Positions 1 through 11,075 of a stretch of DNA of 64,000 nt are shown here, one piece after another. The position numbers and the translations under genes are program-made. This DNA is from Dermacentor variabilis. Its lineage: Eukaryota > Arthropoda > Arachnida > Ixodida > Ixodidae. Where the stretch lies: contig NC_134569.1 in assembly GCF_050947875.1 (NCBI RefSeq), forward strand, positions 262,147,100-262,211,099. Direction: 5' to 3'. The stretch's first letter is position 1. Every line of letters starts with the position of its first letter. The notes under the pieces are model-generated. The model saw only the letters and a list, made by a program, of their open reading frames with translations. It made no database searches and was not told where the DNA came from.

Positions 1-266
1 TCAGAGATGATAGTCATGTAAATAAATATGCGGTGGAAATTAGCAAAAGGCGATTGGAGGATTGGTGGCTCAAAAGCAGAGAGGTGACATAAGGTTAAAA
101 GGGTAGGAAGACGTACTTAAAGAAAATCGAGAAATTCAATAACACACAACACAGATAAAAATGAAAGGCAAAATAAAAATCTGAGCATGGTGGCAACTGC
201 CATCGCCCCGTTTCAAAGGGGACGCTCCTACCTTCCATCCATCCATCCATCCTGTTTCTGATGAAC
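1..266. other. Unannotated left edge with short (ATCC)n microsatellite
   Basis: No gene or known element is recognised. A short run of ATCC repeats lies at about 235-252. The last eight bases (259-266, TGATGAAC) are the left target-site duplication of the MITE that follows. Confidence 0.6.
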
Positions 267-890
267 CATAGAGTTTCTCACTATAACACCTAGAGGGTAA
301 CCTGGCGCCACCGTCTATGGGAGTTTCTTAAGGGGGCACCTTGCCGTCATGGGAATGACGGTATATGTGTCTGCGAGGCTCGTGTTGGCTGGTGTTGTAA
401 GAGGCTTCGTCTAAAACGTGGCTATGGCTACGCAAATAACGCGCTCTCAAAGTGAAATCTTCATAAAATGCTTCCATTCACACATATTACATCTTTACTC
501 ACCCACAATGCATGACCAAGCGAAGAAAAGCAAGAACAGACGGCAAACTGTTTCAAAGCGAGCGCGAACCTTGCCGTCTGTGCTCCAACTTTAGCGGCAC
601 GCTGATACTTTTTACGTAACATGTAGTCGTACATACAATAACAAGTTCTCATAGTTAAACAAAACATGTTCTCGCGTAATAATAAAGCTAAAACAGCTGT
701 TCATGTGCTGTTTTAGTAGAAAGTGAATCATTGTGACAGACGGAACGGTATTTGCCAAGCGCGTCTTCAAGGTGTCCTGTCTCTACGAGAACGATGCCAA
801 TCCGAATCCACAATATACCGGCATTCCCATGCATACCACAGCGCAGCAGCGCCAGATTTCCCTCTAGGTAATGTAGTGAGAAACTTTATG
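267..890 (+). mobile_element. hAT-like MITE, copy A
   Basis: A 624 bp non-coding element. It starts with CATAGAGTTTCTCACTA and ends with the near-complement of that sequence (AAACTTTATG). The inverted termini extend about 45 bp into a shared GCGCCAGATT-type block. Perfect 8-bp direct repeats TGATGAAC lie at 259-266 and 891-898. An 8-bp target duplication is characteristic of the hAT superfamily, so assignment to hAT is inferred from duplication length and termini; no transposase is present. Small ORFs inside are not conserved in frame between copies and are not regarded as genes. Confidence 0.8.
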
Positions 891-898
891 TGATGAAC

Positions 899-1533
899 CA
901 TAGAGTTTCTCACTACATTACCTAGAGGGAAATCTGGCGCTGCTGCGCTGTGGTATGCATGGGAATGCCGGTATACTGTGACTTCGGATTGGCATCGTTC
1001 TCGGAGAGACAGCAAACCTTGAAGACGCGCTTGGCTAGCACCGTTCCGTCTGTCACAATGATTCATTTTCTACAAAAACAGCACGTGAAAAGCTGTTTTA
1101 GCTTTATTATTACACGAAACCATGTCTTGTTTAACTACGAGAACTTGTTATTGTGTGTATGACTACATGTTACGTAAAAAGTATCAGCGTGCCGCTAAAG
1201 TTGGAGGACAGATGACAAGGTTCGCGCTCGCTTTGAAACAGTTGGCCGTCTGTTCTTGCTTTTCTTCGCTTGGTCATGCATTGTAGGTGAGTAAAGATGT
1301 AATATGCGTGAATGGAAACCTTTTATGGAGATTTCACTTTGAGAACGCATTATTTGTGTAGCCATATCCACGTTTTAGACGAAGCCTCTTGCAACACCAG
1401 CCAACACGAGCCTCGCAGACACATATACCGTCATTCCCATGACGTGCCCATGACGGCACGGTGCCCCCTTAAGAAACTCCCATAGACGGTTGCGCCAGAT
1501 TACCCTCTAGGTGTTATAGTGAGAAACTCTATG
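899..1533 (-). mobile_element. hAT-like MITE, copy B (inverted)
   Basis: A 635 bp copy of the same family in opposite orientation to copy A. It starts directly after copy A's right target duplication, so A and B form a palindrome with an 8 bp spacer (891-898). Its own flanks (TGATGAAC on the left, CTAAATGC on the right) do not match, so B has no target duplication of its own. Near the shared terminus B resembles copy C more than A (both read GTGCTAGCCAAGC where A reads GTATTTGCCAAGC), which argues against B being a simple mirror duplication of A. Confidence 0.8.
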
Positions 1534-1566
1534 CTAAATGCCTCCCGCGTCGCTAGTCTTGATTAG

Positions 1567-1629
1567 CATATAGAGTTTCCTATAAGAATTACTAGAGGGA
1601 ACTCCGGCGCTAGTGTCTACGGGAGCTAC
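1567..1629 (+). mobile_element. Degenerate terminus of a related MITE
   Basis: The sequence CATATAGAGTTTCC... followed by CTAGAGGGAACTCCGGCGC and GTCTACGGGAG is a diverged version of the copy A/C left end. Copy C was inserted into it at 1629/1630, and the interrupted sequence resumes at 2249. It is an older member of the same or a sister family. Confidence 0.6.
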
Positions 1630-2248
1630 CATAGAGTTTCTCACTATAACACCTAGAAGGTAATCTGGCGCCACCGTCTATGGGAGTTTCTTAAGGGGGC
1701 ACCGTGCCGTCATGGGAATGACGGTATATGTGTCTGCGAAGCTCGTGCTGGCTGGTGCTGTAAGAGGCTTCGTATAAAACGTGGCTGTGGCTACGCAAAT
1801 AACGAGTTCTCATAGTAAAATCTTCATAAAATGCTTCCATTCACACATATTACATCTTTACTCACCCACAATGCATGACCAAGCGAAGAAAAGCAAGAAC
1901 AGACGGCCAACTGTTTCAAAGCGAGCACGAACCTTCTGTCCTCCAACTTTAGCGGCACGCTGATACTTTTTACGTAACATGTAGTCATACACACAATAAC
2001 AAGTTCTCGTAGTTAAACAAGACATGGTTTCGTGTAATAATAAAGCTAAAACAGCTTTTCACGTGCTGTTTTTGTAGAAAATGAATCATTGTGACAGACG
2101 GAACGGTGCTAGCCAAGCGCGTCTTCAAGGTGTCCTGTCTCTACGAGAACGATGCCAATCCGAAGTCACAATATACTGGCATTCCCATGCATACCACAGT
2201 GCAGCAGCGCCAGATTTCCCTCTAGGTAATGTAGTCAGAAACTCTATG
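1630..2248 (+). mobile_element. hAT-like MITE, copy C
   Basis: A 619 bp copy in the same orientation as A. Perfect 8-bp target duplications GGAGCTAC lie at 1622-1629 and 2249-2256. Its left end matches A over the whole terminal block. It sits inside an older relative, so at least two waves of activity of this family are recorded here. Confidence 0.82.
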
Positions 2249-2256
2249 GGAGCTAC

Positions 2257-2427
2257 ATTGCGAGCGGTTGTCCCAGCATGGGAATTATGGGAAGTGAAGT
2301 ACATGGATTTGCCTAAACTTCGTCCTTTTGGCTTCAAACGGCTTTGTGACTTTGTAAACTTGTCATATTCAACAGTATGTTGCGCAATAAATAATTAAAC
2401 AACCATCATTAAAATTACCCGACGGCA
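2257..2427. other. No recognised feature
   Basis: Continuation of the sequence interrupted by MITE copy C, then A+T-rich DNA. A short open frame on the plus strand runs from the MITE into this stretch, but it has no recognisable domain and is not annotated. Confidence 0.4.
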
Positions 2428-2492
2428 GGATTCGAACACAGGGACTCTAGCACAGTAGCCTGATATTGAAACCATTAAACCACGGACGCATT
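2428..2492 (-). pseudogene. tRNA-like sequence (tRNA relic or SINE head)
   Basis: Read on the minus strand this contains an A-box-like TGGTTTAATGGTT and a B-box-like GTTCGAATCC at tRNA spacing. The acceptor arms do not pair well and a run of A/T directly abuts it, so it looks like a retroposed tRNA derivative and not a working gene. Confidence 0.4.
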
Positions 2493-4473
2493 TTTTTTTC
2501 TTGCATCGACAAGCGAATGATACGCCCTTATGAATTTATCGCGGGCATGCCAGTGCCTTGAGACGCTTGGCACGTTTCGATTTGGCCACCTGGCAGGCAC
2601 GTACCCAGGGGGGGGGGGCCCGGGGGGCCCGGGCCCCCCCCCCGAAATCAAGTGGCATACCGCCCCCCCTCCCCACCCACGCCACCACTTCTAACACATT
2701 CCTAAAGCGCCGCCAGATCAATGTTGAGACTTCGCAGCTGTTCATCGGTCAGCATTATGCTGCCTTTTTCACTCCTTTTAGATGGCGGTAGTTATCGGCA
2801 TCTCTTGTAATGTGAAGGACAGTTTTCTCGTAGATTCCGCACCCGCACGATTAACTCGAGGTACGTTCAGTTGTCACCAACATTCAACCATCACGCGCAT
2901 AGCTGTTGCTTTTGTTAGTTCAACCTTCTTTGTTTAGGCTGATCCTGGGACCAGGAGAGGGATGCGGCTGTTACTCAGCTGGTCTGTACTCTCATGGAAC
3001 GAGTTGCGGCCGGAGAAAACGCCAAATGCGTTTAACTTATCCCTTTGCTTCATTGTTTCCTTGAGTTACGGCTCGCCGCGACGCTGGCAGATGCCTGGAG
3101 CCATATACACGTGATATGAGTTAGATAAGGTGGGAAATAAAATAATGTGAAAGAGCGTCCATCATGAAACCCTGCAATAACCCTTAAACCCATAAGCAAG
3201 ATGACTGTCGCCCATTACCTCGTCTGTTTTTCCCTAACTGTATAGCACTTTTCGTTCAATATTGGCAACTGGAAACAAAAATAGCAAGGAGTTGAGAAAT
3301 CAAGCGATCTACTAAGGGAGAGAGCCAAGGCAACAACCAAACTGCAAGCAAAAGCGAATAATAAAGAAGTTAACCGTTGTTTATGAGAATATTTATGGAT
3401 TAACATCTTTTTATTTAAAAAGGAAGTAGAGAAAACGCCGCCGGAAGTGGAGAACAATTACTTGTTTTGAATGACGCTTCTACAGTTATCGGTCGAACCG
3501 CCTCACGTAGCCACTTCTCTGCTGTGCTGATGTGGGTGTTTTTCTAACCTTTCGCAGTGAGCGCAGTACGTCTAGAATCGCAGAGTCCTGCGCTGTACGC
3601 GGTTGTATGGGACTGGCGGCCGCACAGCGTTACGCAATTCGCGGAACTGTCAAAACTGATCAACAAGGCGAAAATAACTGATATTCGAAACTATAACATG
3701 AGAAAGACTGAAGAAGCCGTAAAAAATGAACGCAGCCTGAAATCAGTAAAAAAGAAACCTGGCATAGGACAAACCATGATGTATGCACTAAAAGATAAGA
3801 AGGATATAATATCATCAGCAATCTCGAAGATACAGTAAAAGCAGCGGAAAAATTCTAAGCTGACCTGTATACAATACCCAGAGGAGTCACGATAGTTCAC
3901 TTAGAAACAGTAATGAACAGTATACAGAAACCCTCCTATAACTAGCGATGAGGTCAGAAGGGCCCTGCAAGACATGAAAGGATGAAGAGCGGGAGGATAA
4001 CGTGGAATAACAGTCGATTTAATCAAAGATGGAGGAGACATAATGCTTGGAAAACTGGCGGCTCTTTATACGAATTGTCTATCGACTGCAAGGGTCCCAG
4101 AAAACTGGAAGAATGCAGACATTATACTAATCCACAAAAAAAGGAGACGTTAAAGAATTGAACAATTATGGGACCATTAGCTTGCTCCCAGTATTATATA
4201 AAATATTTACCAAAATAATCTCCAATAGAATAAGGTTAACACTGGATTTTGTCAACCAAGGGAACAGGCTGGCTTCAGGAAGAGATACTTTACAATGGAT
4301 CGCATCCATGTCATCAATCAGGTTATCGCGAAATCTGTAGAGTACAATAAGCCTCTCTATGTGGCTTATATAGATTACGAAAAGGCATTTGATTCAGTAG
4401 AGATACCAATAATCGTAGAGGCACTACGTGATCAAGGAGTACAGAACGCTTACGTAAAAAGCTTGGAAAATAT

Positions 4474-4653
4474 TGCTACATGCTTGAGGTATTTGTTTGT
4501 TTGAACGAGGCACGTAGGCGCCATCACTCCAGAAAAGAGGAGGAACAACGAACTGGGCTCGCGCTGTGAATCTAACCGGTCAGCGCTGCAACCGTTGTTG
4601 TAAATATAATCTATAAATAGTTTCTCGTCTTACTGACTCGTCTTTCGCGTTAG
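4474..4653 (+). mobile_element. Solo LTR inserted in the RTE reverse transcriptase
   Basis: A ~180 bp block beginning TGCTACATGC interrupts the RTE coding sequence between residues that are normally contiguous (ENI and YRE). AATAT is present on both sides (4469-4473 and 4654-4658), a target duplication of the size made by Gypsy-class integrases. Its first six bases match the LTR start of Gypsy-D at 56741. It probably remains from recombination between two LTRs. The 3' end lacks a clean CA, so the exact right boundary is uncertain by a base or two. Confidence 0.6.
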
Positions 4654-5187
4654 AATATCTACAGAGGTTCTACAGCTACCTTAATTCTACACAAGAAAAG
4701 CGGGGAGATACCTATAGAGAAAGGGGTCAGACAGGGAGACACAATTTCTCCAAAGCTATTTTCTGCGTGCTTAGAAGAATTCAAGCTATTAAACTGGGAA
4801 GGCTTAGGAGTAAAGATCGACGGCAAATATCTCGGCAACCTTCGGTTTGCCGATGACATTGTTCTATTCAACAACAATGCAGACGAGTTACAACAAATGA
4901 TTGGAGACCTTAACAGAGAGAGTGTAAGAGTTGGGTTGAATATTATTATGCAGAAGATGAAGATAATGATAAATAGCCGGGCAAAGGAACAAGAGATCAG
5001 GATGGCCAGTCGGCCACTAGAGACTGTGAAGGAGTACGTTTACCTAGGTCAATTAATCAGAGGGAACCCTGATCATGAAAAGGAAATTCACAGAAGACTA
5101 AAAATAGGTTGCATCGCATACGGCAGACATTGCCAGCTCCTGACTGGAAGCTTACCATTATTATTGAAAAGTAAGGTGCGCAATCAG

Positions 5188-5270
5188 TGCATTTTGCCAG
5201 TGCAATATGTCCAGTGCCAATGCATTTGCCAGTGCATTTCCCAGTGCATTATGCCAATGCATATGGGGCA
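5188..5270 (+). repeat. Short imperfect repeat CAGTGCATTTGC in the RTE relic
   Basis: Units resembling CCAGTGCAT recur about seven times, expanding the RTE frame locally with a Cys/Ile/Gln-rich peptide. This is slippage in dead coding sequence. Confidence 0.6.
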
Positions 5271-5636
5271 GAGACTTGAGAGCATGTTAAGGACCACGCA
5301 AAGAGCGATCGAACGAAGATTGATAGGCATAACGTTAAGAGAGAAAGAGAGTGGTTTGGATCAGAGAGCGAACGGGTATAGACGATATTCTAATTGACAT
5401 CAAGAGGAAAAAATGTAGCTGGGCAGGTTATGTAATGCGCCGGTTAGTTAACCGTTGAACCATTAGGGTTACAGGATGGGTACCAAGAGAAGGGAAACGC
5501 AATCGAGGACGACAAAACACTAGGTGGAGCGATGAAATTAGGAAATTCGCGGGCGCTAGTTGGAATCGGTTGGCACAGGACAGGCGTAATTGGAGATCGC
5601 AGGGAGAGGCCTTCGTCCTGCAGTGAACATAAAACA

Positions 5637-5664
<28 letters not shown>
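5637..5664 (+). repeat. (GAT)n microsatellite, RTE 3' tail
   Basis: About nine GAT units directly follow the last RTE codons. RTE elements commonly end in short tandem repeats, so this marks the 3' end of the LINE. Long Asp or His/Ser frames through the tract are artefacts. Confidence 0.8.
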
Positions 5665-5668
<4 letters not shown>

Positions 5669-5724
5669 GTGGTGGGCCCCCCCCCCCCCCCGAAAAAAAT
5701 CCTGGGTACGTGCCTGCCACCTGG

Positions 5725-7195
5725 ACAAGCTCAATCGTAGCAATTAATAGCAATTGTACGCGTTCCCGGCGTCTTCTGCACTTCGAAGAATATAGATTGC
5801 GCCGAAATATACGACAATAACGTTTATATAGCGTAATATACGAAGCCACAAAAACGTCTGAATCCACAAGCCCGAAGATCAGACAAATCTATGTACTTCC
5901 CATTATTCCCAGCGTGCGTCTACTTGTCGTACAAAAATCCCTCACGTGACCTGATCCTAGGTGCCTGAGGACAGCATCGTAGGGATGTTTGAGAAGGCGC
6001 GATTCTGGCGCCGAGCGACGCCCTGGCGTGTTCGTCCTCGGCGTGATCGTTCTCTGGACCGCGCGTTGTTCAACATTGCTCATGTGATCGTGCGTGCGTT
6101 GCTTGCGTGTTGGTTGTAGGTTCTGTGTTACTTGGCGGAAAGCCGTGAGTAGTGGCGGAGCGGCAGCGCTGCTTTGGCCTCGGTGAGCTCTGGCAGTACA
6201 GAATCTGCGTTGTGTGACCCGTGCTTTCTTGAGAACCGGGCGGTGGTGACAATTGAAATATCGAAGTGGCCTAGCGCCTCGGCAGCGAAGTTCTGCGAAC
6301 CGCGATGTGGCGTCGCCGTGTCTGACTTTGCTTAACGGACATCGAGAGATGTGCTGCTCGCTTCAAGTCATGTAAATGCAACTGCGTCGACCGCCCATGC
6401 ACTGTTCAGCGCTGAATGTGTGTTTGGTGTGCTGTGCTTGAAACGAGTGGTGCAGCCGTGCAGCTGGGGTGGCGGAGGAGCAGAGTGGCTTAGGGGCTCC
6501 GTTTGCGCGTTCACAGACATGTGCTCCCGTCTTGGTCTCATTAGCGGCTGTCGCGGGATTGTGGTGTGCTAGCTCCTTGCCTAATATGAAGTTTACGACG
6601 CTAACACACAGCATGTTCACGTTTTTCCGCGCTATATGTCATTTGCATGACGGCCGAGTCGAAAACGAGACATATGTCTGTGTTCTTTGCGTTTGTGTGT
6701 TGTAAATTACTTTCTATTGTGGAAGTTCTCGGAGTCTTATTACGCAAGGAGTGCGATCGTAAACATAAACACATATGTGTGTCTGAAATTTTGAATTACC
6801 CATAATACACTTTACAACTGATAAGTAAGTTACACGGCCTGTGTGAATCAGCCATACCGTATGTTGCGACGCTCTGCCGTGTGGTAGACTGATGCATGGT
6901 GCGCATTTATTTCTGTACTGTTGTAAAAACCATTTGTTTATTCACTCAATACAAATGTACGGCTTCTTCGCCGCAGTAGATTTTAGTTACGCGGTGAAGC
7001 ATACTAAAAGTGGGATGAGGCCGCTATCAGTCCGCAGTAACCACGCGAGTGCCGAACTTGAGCTTGTTGGTTTCAAGTCTCATGGTTGTTACTAACAGAA
7101 CAGTGTGATAAACGAACAAGGGAATAAATGCATCCGTTCACCTTGCTTGCCTCATGGTGCTGCTTCATAAGCACCGTGAGCAGCCAGGCCAACTA
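5725..7195. other. No recognised feature; partly G+C-rich
   Basis: The stretch 5950-6600 is G+C-rich and holds several short overlapping open frames, but none shows a domain or repeated codon pattern. A host promoter or first exon is possible but unsupported. From 6720 the sequence becomes A+T-rich. Confidence 0.4.
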
Positions 7196-7199
7196 GGAA

Positions 7200-8765
7200 G
7201 GGAGGTTTGTTGCAATTGCTTCTGAACTGTATTGCCACCAAACCAACAGCGCTCTCAATGACAGCTTTTGGACAGTAGAATGCTTGCACCCAACAAAGTC
7301 GTAAGGAGGCATTCAGGATGTGCAGAGTGGGCTTTTGAAGCTGGCAGCATTACTGAAGCGGCTTTACCCATCTGCCCTCTCTATGGATTCACAAAGATGA
7401 TTTCCTCTTTAAGAGGGATTGTTTCAGAGGTCGTTACATGGCAACAGTGTTGGGTGTTTAGTAGCTTGTCTTTGCCCACTGTTAATAATCTGTTCCTTCT
7501 CCAGTGCCACCGTGAAGTGCCTACTTTTTGGACACAATGTGCTCTCCATGCATGCATGCATTTTTAGCTTGTAAAGACGTCTATTACCCCTTGCCTCAAG
7601 ATGGTCTTTGCTGATGTCACCCAAGAAGGCATTGGGGAGTATGGCAATGTACACTTACAAAACACTGTTGATGCCAGTGAAACCAAATTAATGGAGCTGC
7701 TGTTCTTTTTTTGTCCACTCCATCCTGGTTAGTTACAATGAGCAATGTCCGAACAGAAGGCATATGTAGTTGGTCGTGCATAGCCATAGCAATAAGACTT
7801 GTTGGCATGTTATGACCTTAGCACAGTGTTTATATGTAAAAAACCTTCTGATATGTTGATGACTTCTTTCTCTTTATCATTCTTTGCCTAATGGAGCCAG
7901 CAAGTGGGTCAACCAGATGTTCAACAGGCTTCCCACTAGTTTTCCCACTGTCTCCTTTACCGGGGTTCCGCTCATAGATATCTGTTCTGTTGTTGTAGCA
8001 GATATCATAGATATCTGCTACAAGGCCTTGAGGAACGCCCTCATTTATTTACGCCCTCATCATACTGTACGAAGCTTCGCATGATAAGTGCGACAATTAA
8101 CATCTGCTGGTTTTTCAGTGTTATTCCTGTCCAGCTTGCTGAAAGCTATCCTGAGTGCTTTAAAAGCAAACGACCGCTGCTGGACAAGAAGTGCTTAAAA
8201 CAAGGGTCGCTATAACCACATATGTCACACGAAATTAAGAAGATCATTGAGTATACAGGCGGTTTGCTTCATATCCAACAAGCTTGGTTCTCCCTTTGCT
8301 AATGAGTAAACTCAAGTTGCCCCGAATTCATCGCCTGTGACAAACTATGTGCCAGATGCTGTGTCTCCTGCAAAGCTGAATATGTGTACGAGATCCTGAC
8401 ACCCTGCAGCGGCTTCTACACTGGGCATACAGGCTACTATAAAAACGACTGCCTTTACTAATATGCTAATAACATGAAAATGGGCAGAAATTTGGGCTAT
8501 TCATTGAACCCAACTGCAGGTGCAAGCCACTCTTCCACCAGATGTGCGTTGTTCACAGAACCTGGAGCTATACAAATGCAGATAAAAACAATGATGTTTG
8601 AAAGTAGTAGAGTTGAACTATATTCTGCACAAGCAGTGCTACCTGCAGTGCTGGTACCTTATAGCTACAATTCATGGCTGCACCACCATGCAAAGCCACT
8701 ATTCTTGAATTATTAACTTCTATTATATTTATGGTGGCCATATATTGCAATTATATATCATCCAC
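7200..8765 (+). pseudogene. Penelope-like retroelement relic, copy 1
   Basis: Heavily decayed. The best coding trace is at about 8330-8600: a Cys-rich stretch, then YVYEILTPCSGFYTGHTG, close to the GIY-YIG endonuclease signature of Penelope-like elements (VYEIPLSCG-YIGQTG in relatives), followed by a basic tract. Upstream frames are broken by many stops. The whole segment is repeated in inverse orientation at 51480-54008, where the C-terminal part of the reverse transcriptase (FLDVALHFNHGH) is better preserved. The two copies share landmarks such as a repeated TGCATGCATGCAT (7548-7562). Function is lost; the family call rests on the endonuclease motif. Confidence 0.6.
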
Positions 8766-9004
8766 ATTGTGGATGATACATAAGGACCTTGACTTGCGGG
8801 TATGTTTCTCCAGCTATTGGGAGCACAATGTGCAAACTGGAGTAGTTCTTGATTCTAGTCTTTTTTCCGACGTCGTTGTAAGCCGACTTATCAGAAAGCG
8901 AGAGGCCAGACTGGCCAAGAAAGTCTGCAGTGTTGTCGAGGGCTTGTTGCATCATTCTTGATTTCTGTATAAGACACCTTTCCCATAGACTGGAATACAC
9001 CATA

Positions 9005-9241
9005 ACCCGCCGTGGTTGCTCAGTGGCTATGGTGTTGGGCTGCTGAGCACGAGGTCGCGGGATCGAATCCCGGCCACGGCGGCCGCATTTCGATGGGGGC
9101 GAAATGCGAAAACACCCGTGTGCTTAGATTTAGGTGCACGTTAAAGAACCCCAGGTGGTCAAAATTTCCGGAGTCCTCCACTACGGCGTGCCTCATAATC
9201 AGAAAGTGGTTTTGGCACGTAAAACCCCAAATATTATTATT
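9005..9241 (+). mobile_element. tRNA-derived SINE, tick type
   Basis: The head (about 9009-9080) is tRNA-like, with an A-box GTGGTTGCTCAGTGG and a B-box GGATCGAATCC. The body contains ACGTTAAAGAACCCCAGG and TTCCGGAGTCC and the tail ends in (ATT)n. Perfect 16-bp target duplications ACTGGAATACACCATA lie at 8989-9004 and 9242-9257, showing LINE-mediated insertion. The body matches, from memory, SINEs widespread in ixodid ticks (the Ruka type), which is the main taxonomic clue. A second copy lies at 32613-32847. The open frame through it is not a gene. Confidence 0.85.
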
Positions 9242-9257
9242 ACTGGAATACACCATA

Positions 9258-10914
9258 GGCTGTAGTGTTTCTTGTAGTATGCCTGTGTTGTTTGTGTGGG
9301 TGGGCCAAATGTACCTCCAACTCTCACCTGGAATTTTCTGTTTTTCAGAAAGTTACTGTTTAAGTGTTTTACCAGAAATGTTGTTGCTCATCGTTCCTCT
9401 TATTAGAGTAGCATGAGGTACTGCTGTTAAAAACCTCTTCATTCTTTCATAAACGGTATTACACGATGTCCTGCAATAAAGTTTCTGCTGCTTATGGCCC
9501 ACTCATATCTGGCAGAAGGGACAACTCTTGAAAAAGGTTTTATTTGTGCTTTGTGTGCGACATAGTATGAGCATTCATGTCTGGACATTTATACATCTGT
9601 AGAACCAGCTTCCCGACAGCGTACTTGCTATACCTGATTATGCTTATTTGTGCAGTGCTGTTAAACAATACATATTGATGCAATGAATATTTACACACTC
9701 GAATTATCCCGAAAGATGGCTGTTTTACAATTCTGCTTTTTGATTTCTATTGGTGTTAGATTTTGCATAAGCATGCCCCCCCCTCCTATGCGATAGTATC
9801 TTGAAGTTTAAGGGTTCAATAAAATATGATGAACTAAATCTAACTGCAAGTGCTTTTTTTTTCCTATGACTCCCATCGAAATGCGACTTCCATGGCTGGC
9901 AAATCAACCCCTCGCGTTGTGTTAGCAGCAGAAGGCTATAGCCACAGTGGCAGGTGATTAAATTGAAGAACAATATTTTTGTCTATAGATTTTTTTCTTG
10001 CCTGTATGTAAGTAAAATTTGGAATAAGTTTGTCATTACAAAAAAGCGCAGTTTGTGGTCTTTTATCGAATAAACCACATATTGTGTATAGTTGAAATGC
10101 AGAAATTTGTCTAAAATCTTCGGGCGATATATTCTTGTAAGTACCATGGTATTTCATTACTTATAAAGAGTAATCACAGCAGATATCGTTATATGGGTTT
10201 ACACACTAATATATGTGATCACGAACTTATTAGAAACATGTAAGGCATGAATGTTTCTGCACACTTGATCAGCTGTGAACGTGCAAGAACTGCTTGTACT
10301 GGATGAACTGGCTGACTTCACTGCACAGTTTTGATTTACTTTTCTTCAGCGTGTCATTTTATACTGTTTTATCCCCACAAGAACAGGCCGTTTGCCTGTT
10401 TTTTTTGCATTGTTGCACGAGTTCTACATGATTGTGCAGGAGGGTACGTTGTCACTGTGCCACTATAGCAAGCGAATAATTCAATTAATTTACTAGCTCT
10501 AGAGTTAATTACCTTTCAAAGCAAGTGTTAATACTGATGTAGTAAGGATACAAAGTCCGCAACATAGTCGATGTTTGTTGGTTTCTGCGCAAGATAAAAA
10601 ATTATCCAGAGAAGAGGTGCAGCTTAACGTGCATGTAATATTTTATTCAAGCCACAGATTTAATGCTATCGTAGCAAATCATTACGATAGCCTACAGATT
10701 TGCTCTGTCAAATTTAATAAGAGGTAAGATAAGCTTTCAAGATGCATCGGTAAATTCACGCTTGAAAACCGACAACAGCATACAATTGAACGGTACCGCG
10801 TTCAGCACAACGTTCAAACTTCGGGTACTTTGCTGTCTTGTCATTTCCCCTTACCGAGGTTAAAATAATTCAAGCTGCTCCGTAAGCGCGATTTTTTGCA
10901 TGCTACTAAACAAA
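9258..10914. other. No recognised feature
   Basis: A+T-rich DNA without a coding pattern, RNA gene or recognisable element. Short open frames on both strands lack domains. Confidence 0.5.
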
Positions 10915-10985
10915 AGAAAATTGTGACGACCTCGTCGCCTAATGGGGATCGAACACCTCCTAGCACATACAACTCACAAAGGCGT
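10915..10985 (-). pseudogene. Weak tRNA-like sequence
   Basis: The minus strand carries GTGTTCGATCCCC, a B-box-like sequence, with a tRNA-sized region upstream. No convincing A-box or cloverleaf can be drawn. Probably a SINE or tRNA remnant. Confidence 0.25.
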
Positions 10986-11075
10986 ACGAAGCAAACGTGA
11001 AAATGCACTTCATTTGCTGCGTAGCGTGTGAACAAACGCAAAGAAACGGGAGAGTGGCATCTGCAGTACAAGTTT

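Larger units (their letters stand above)
3557..5664 (+). pseudogene. RTE-type LINE reverse transcriptase, degenerate
   Basis: Reverse-transcriptase fragments occur in several frames: a linker region (about 3640-3838), a finger/palm part with VAYIDYEKAFDSVE (about 4360-4400) carrying the first catalytic Asp, and a later part ending in FADDIVLF (about 4848-4870) with the catalytic Asp pair. A C-terminal part with YVYLGQLI (about 5035) follows, and the frame ends near 5625 in the RTE-like WRSQGEAF tail. A (GAT)n tract at 5637-5664 is the 3' end, as is common in this clade. Frameshifts and stops break it and the endonuclease half is missing, so it is a 5'-truncated dead copy. RTE is the best fit from the tail motifs. 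Confidence 0.75.
2594..5716. mobile_element. Composite flanked by hAT-like termini
   Basis: Inverted termini CAGGCACGTACCCAGG (2594-2609) and its exact complement (5701-5716) are enclosed by perfect 8-bp direct repeats CCACCTGG at 2586-2593 and 5717-5724. Both termini run into long G or C tracts (about 2607-2645 and 5675-5692). The 8-bp duplication points to hAT-type insertion. No hAT transposase is visible. The middle is an RTE LINE, so this is a non-autonomous element that received a retrotransposon close to its right end. Confidence 0.8.

Noticed and set aside
5444..5867. Frames rich in His, Ser or Asp
   Set aside because: Produced by translating the (GAT)n tail of the RTE LINE and the adjacent C-tract.
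5950..6700. Host gene with a CpG-rich first exon
   Set aside because: G+C-rich sequence is present but no splice-consistent coding pattern or known protein was found.
9012..9416. 134-codon plus-strand frame
   Set aside because: Runs through the tRNA-derived SINE and flanking DNA; a matching frame in the second SINE copy comes from the SINE sequence itself.
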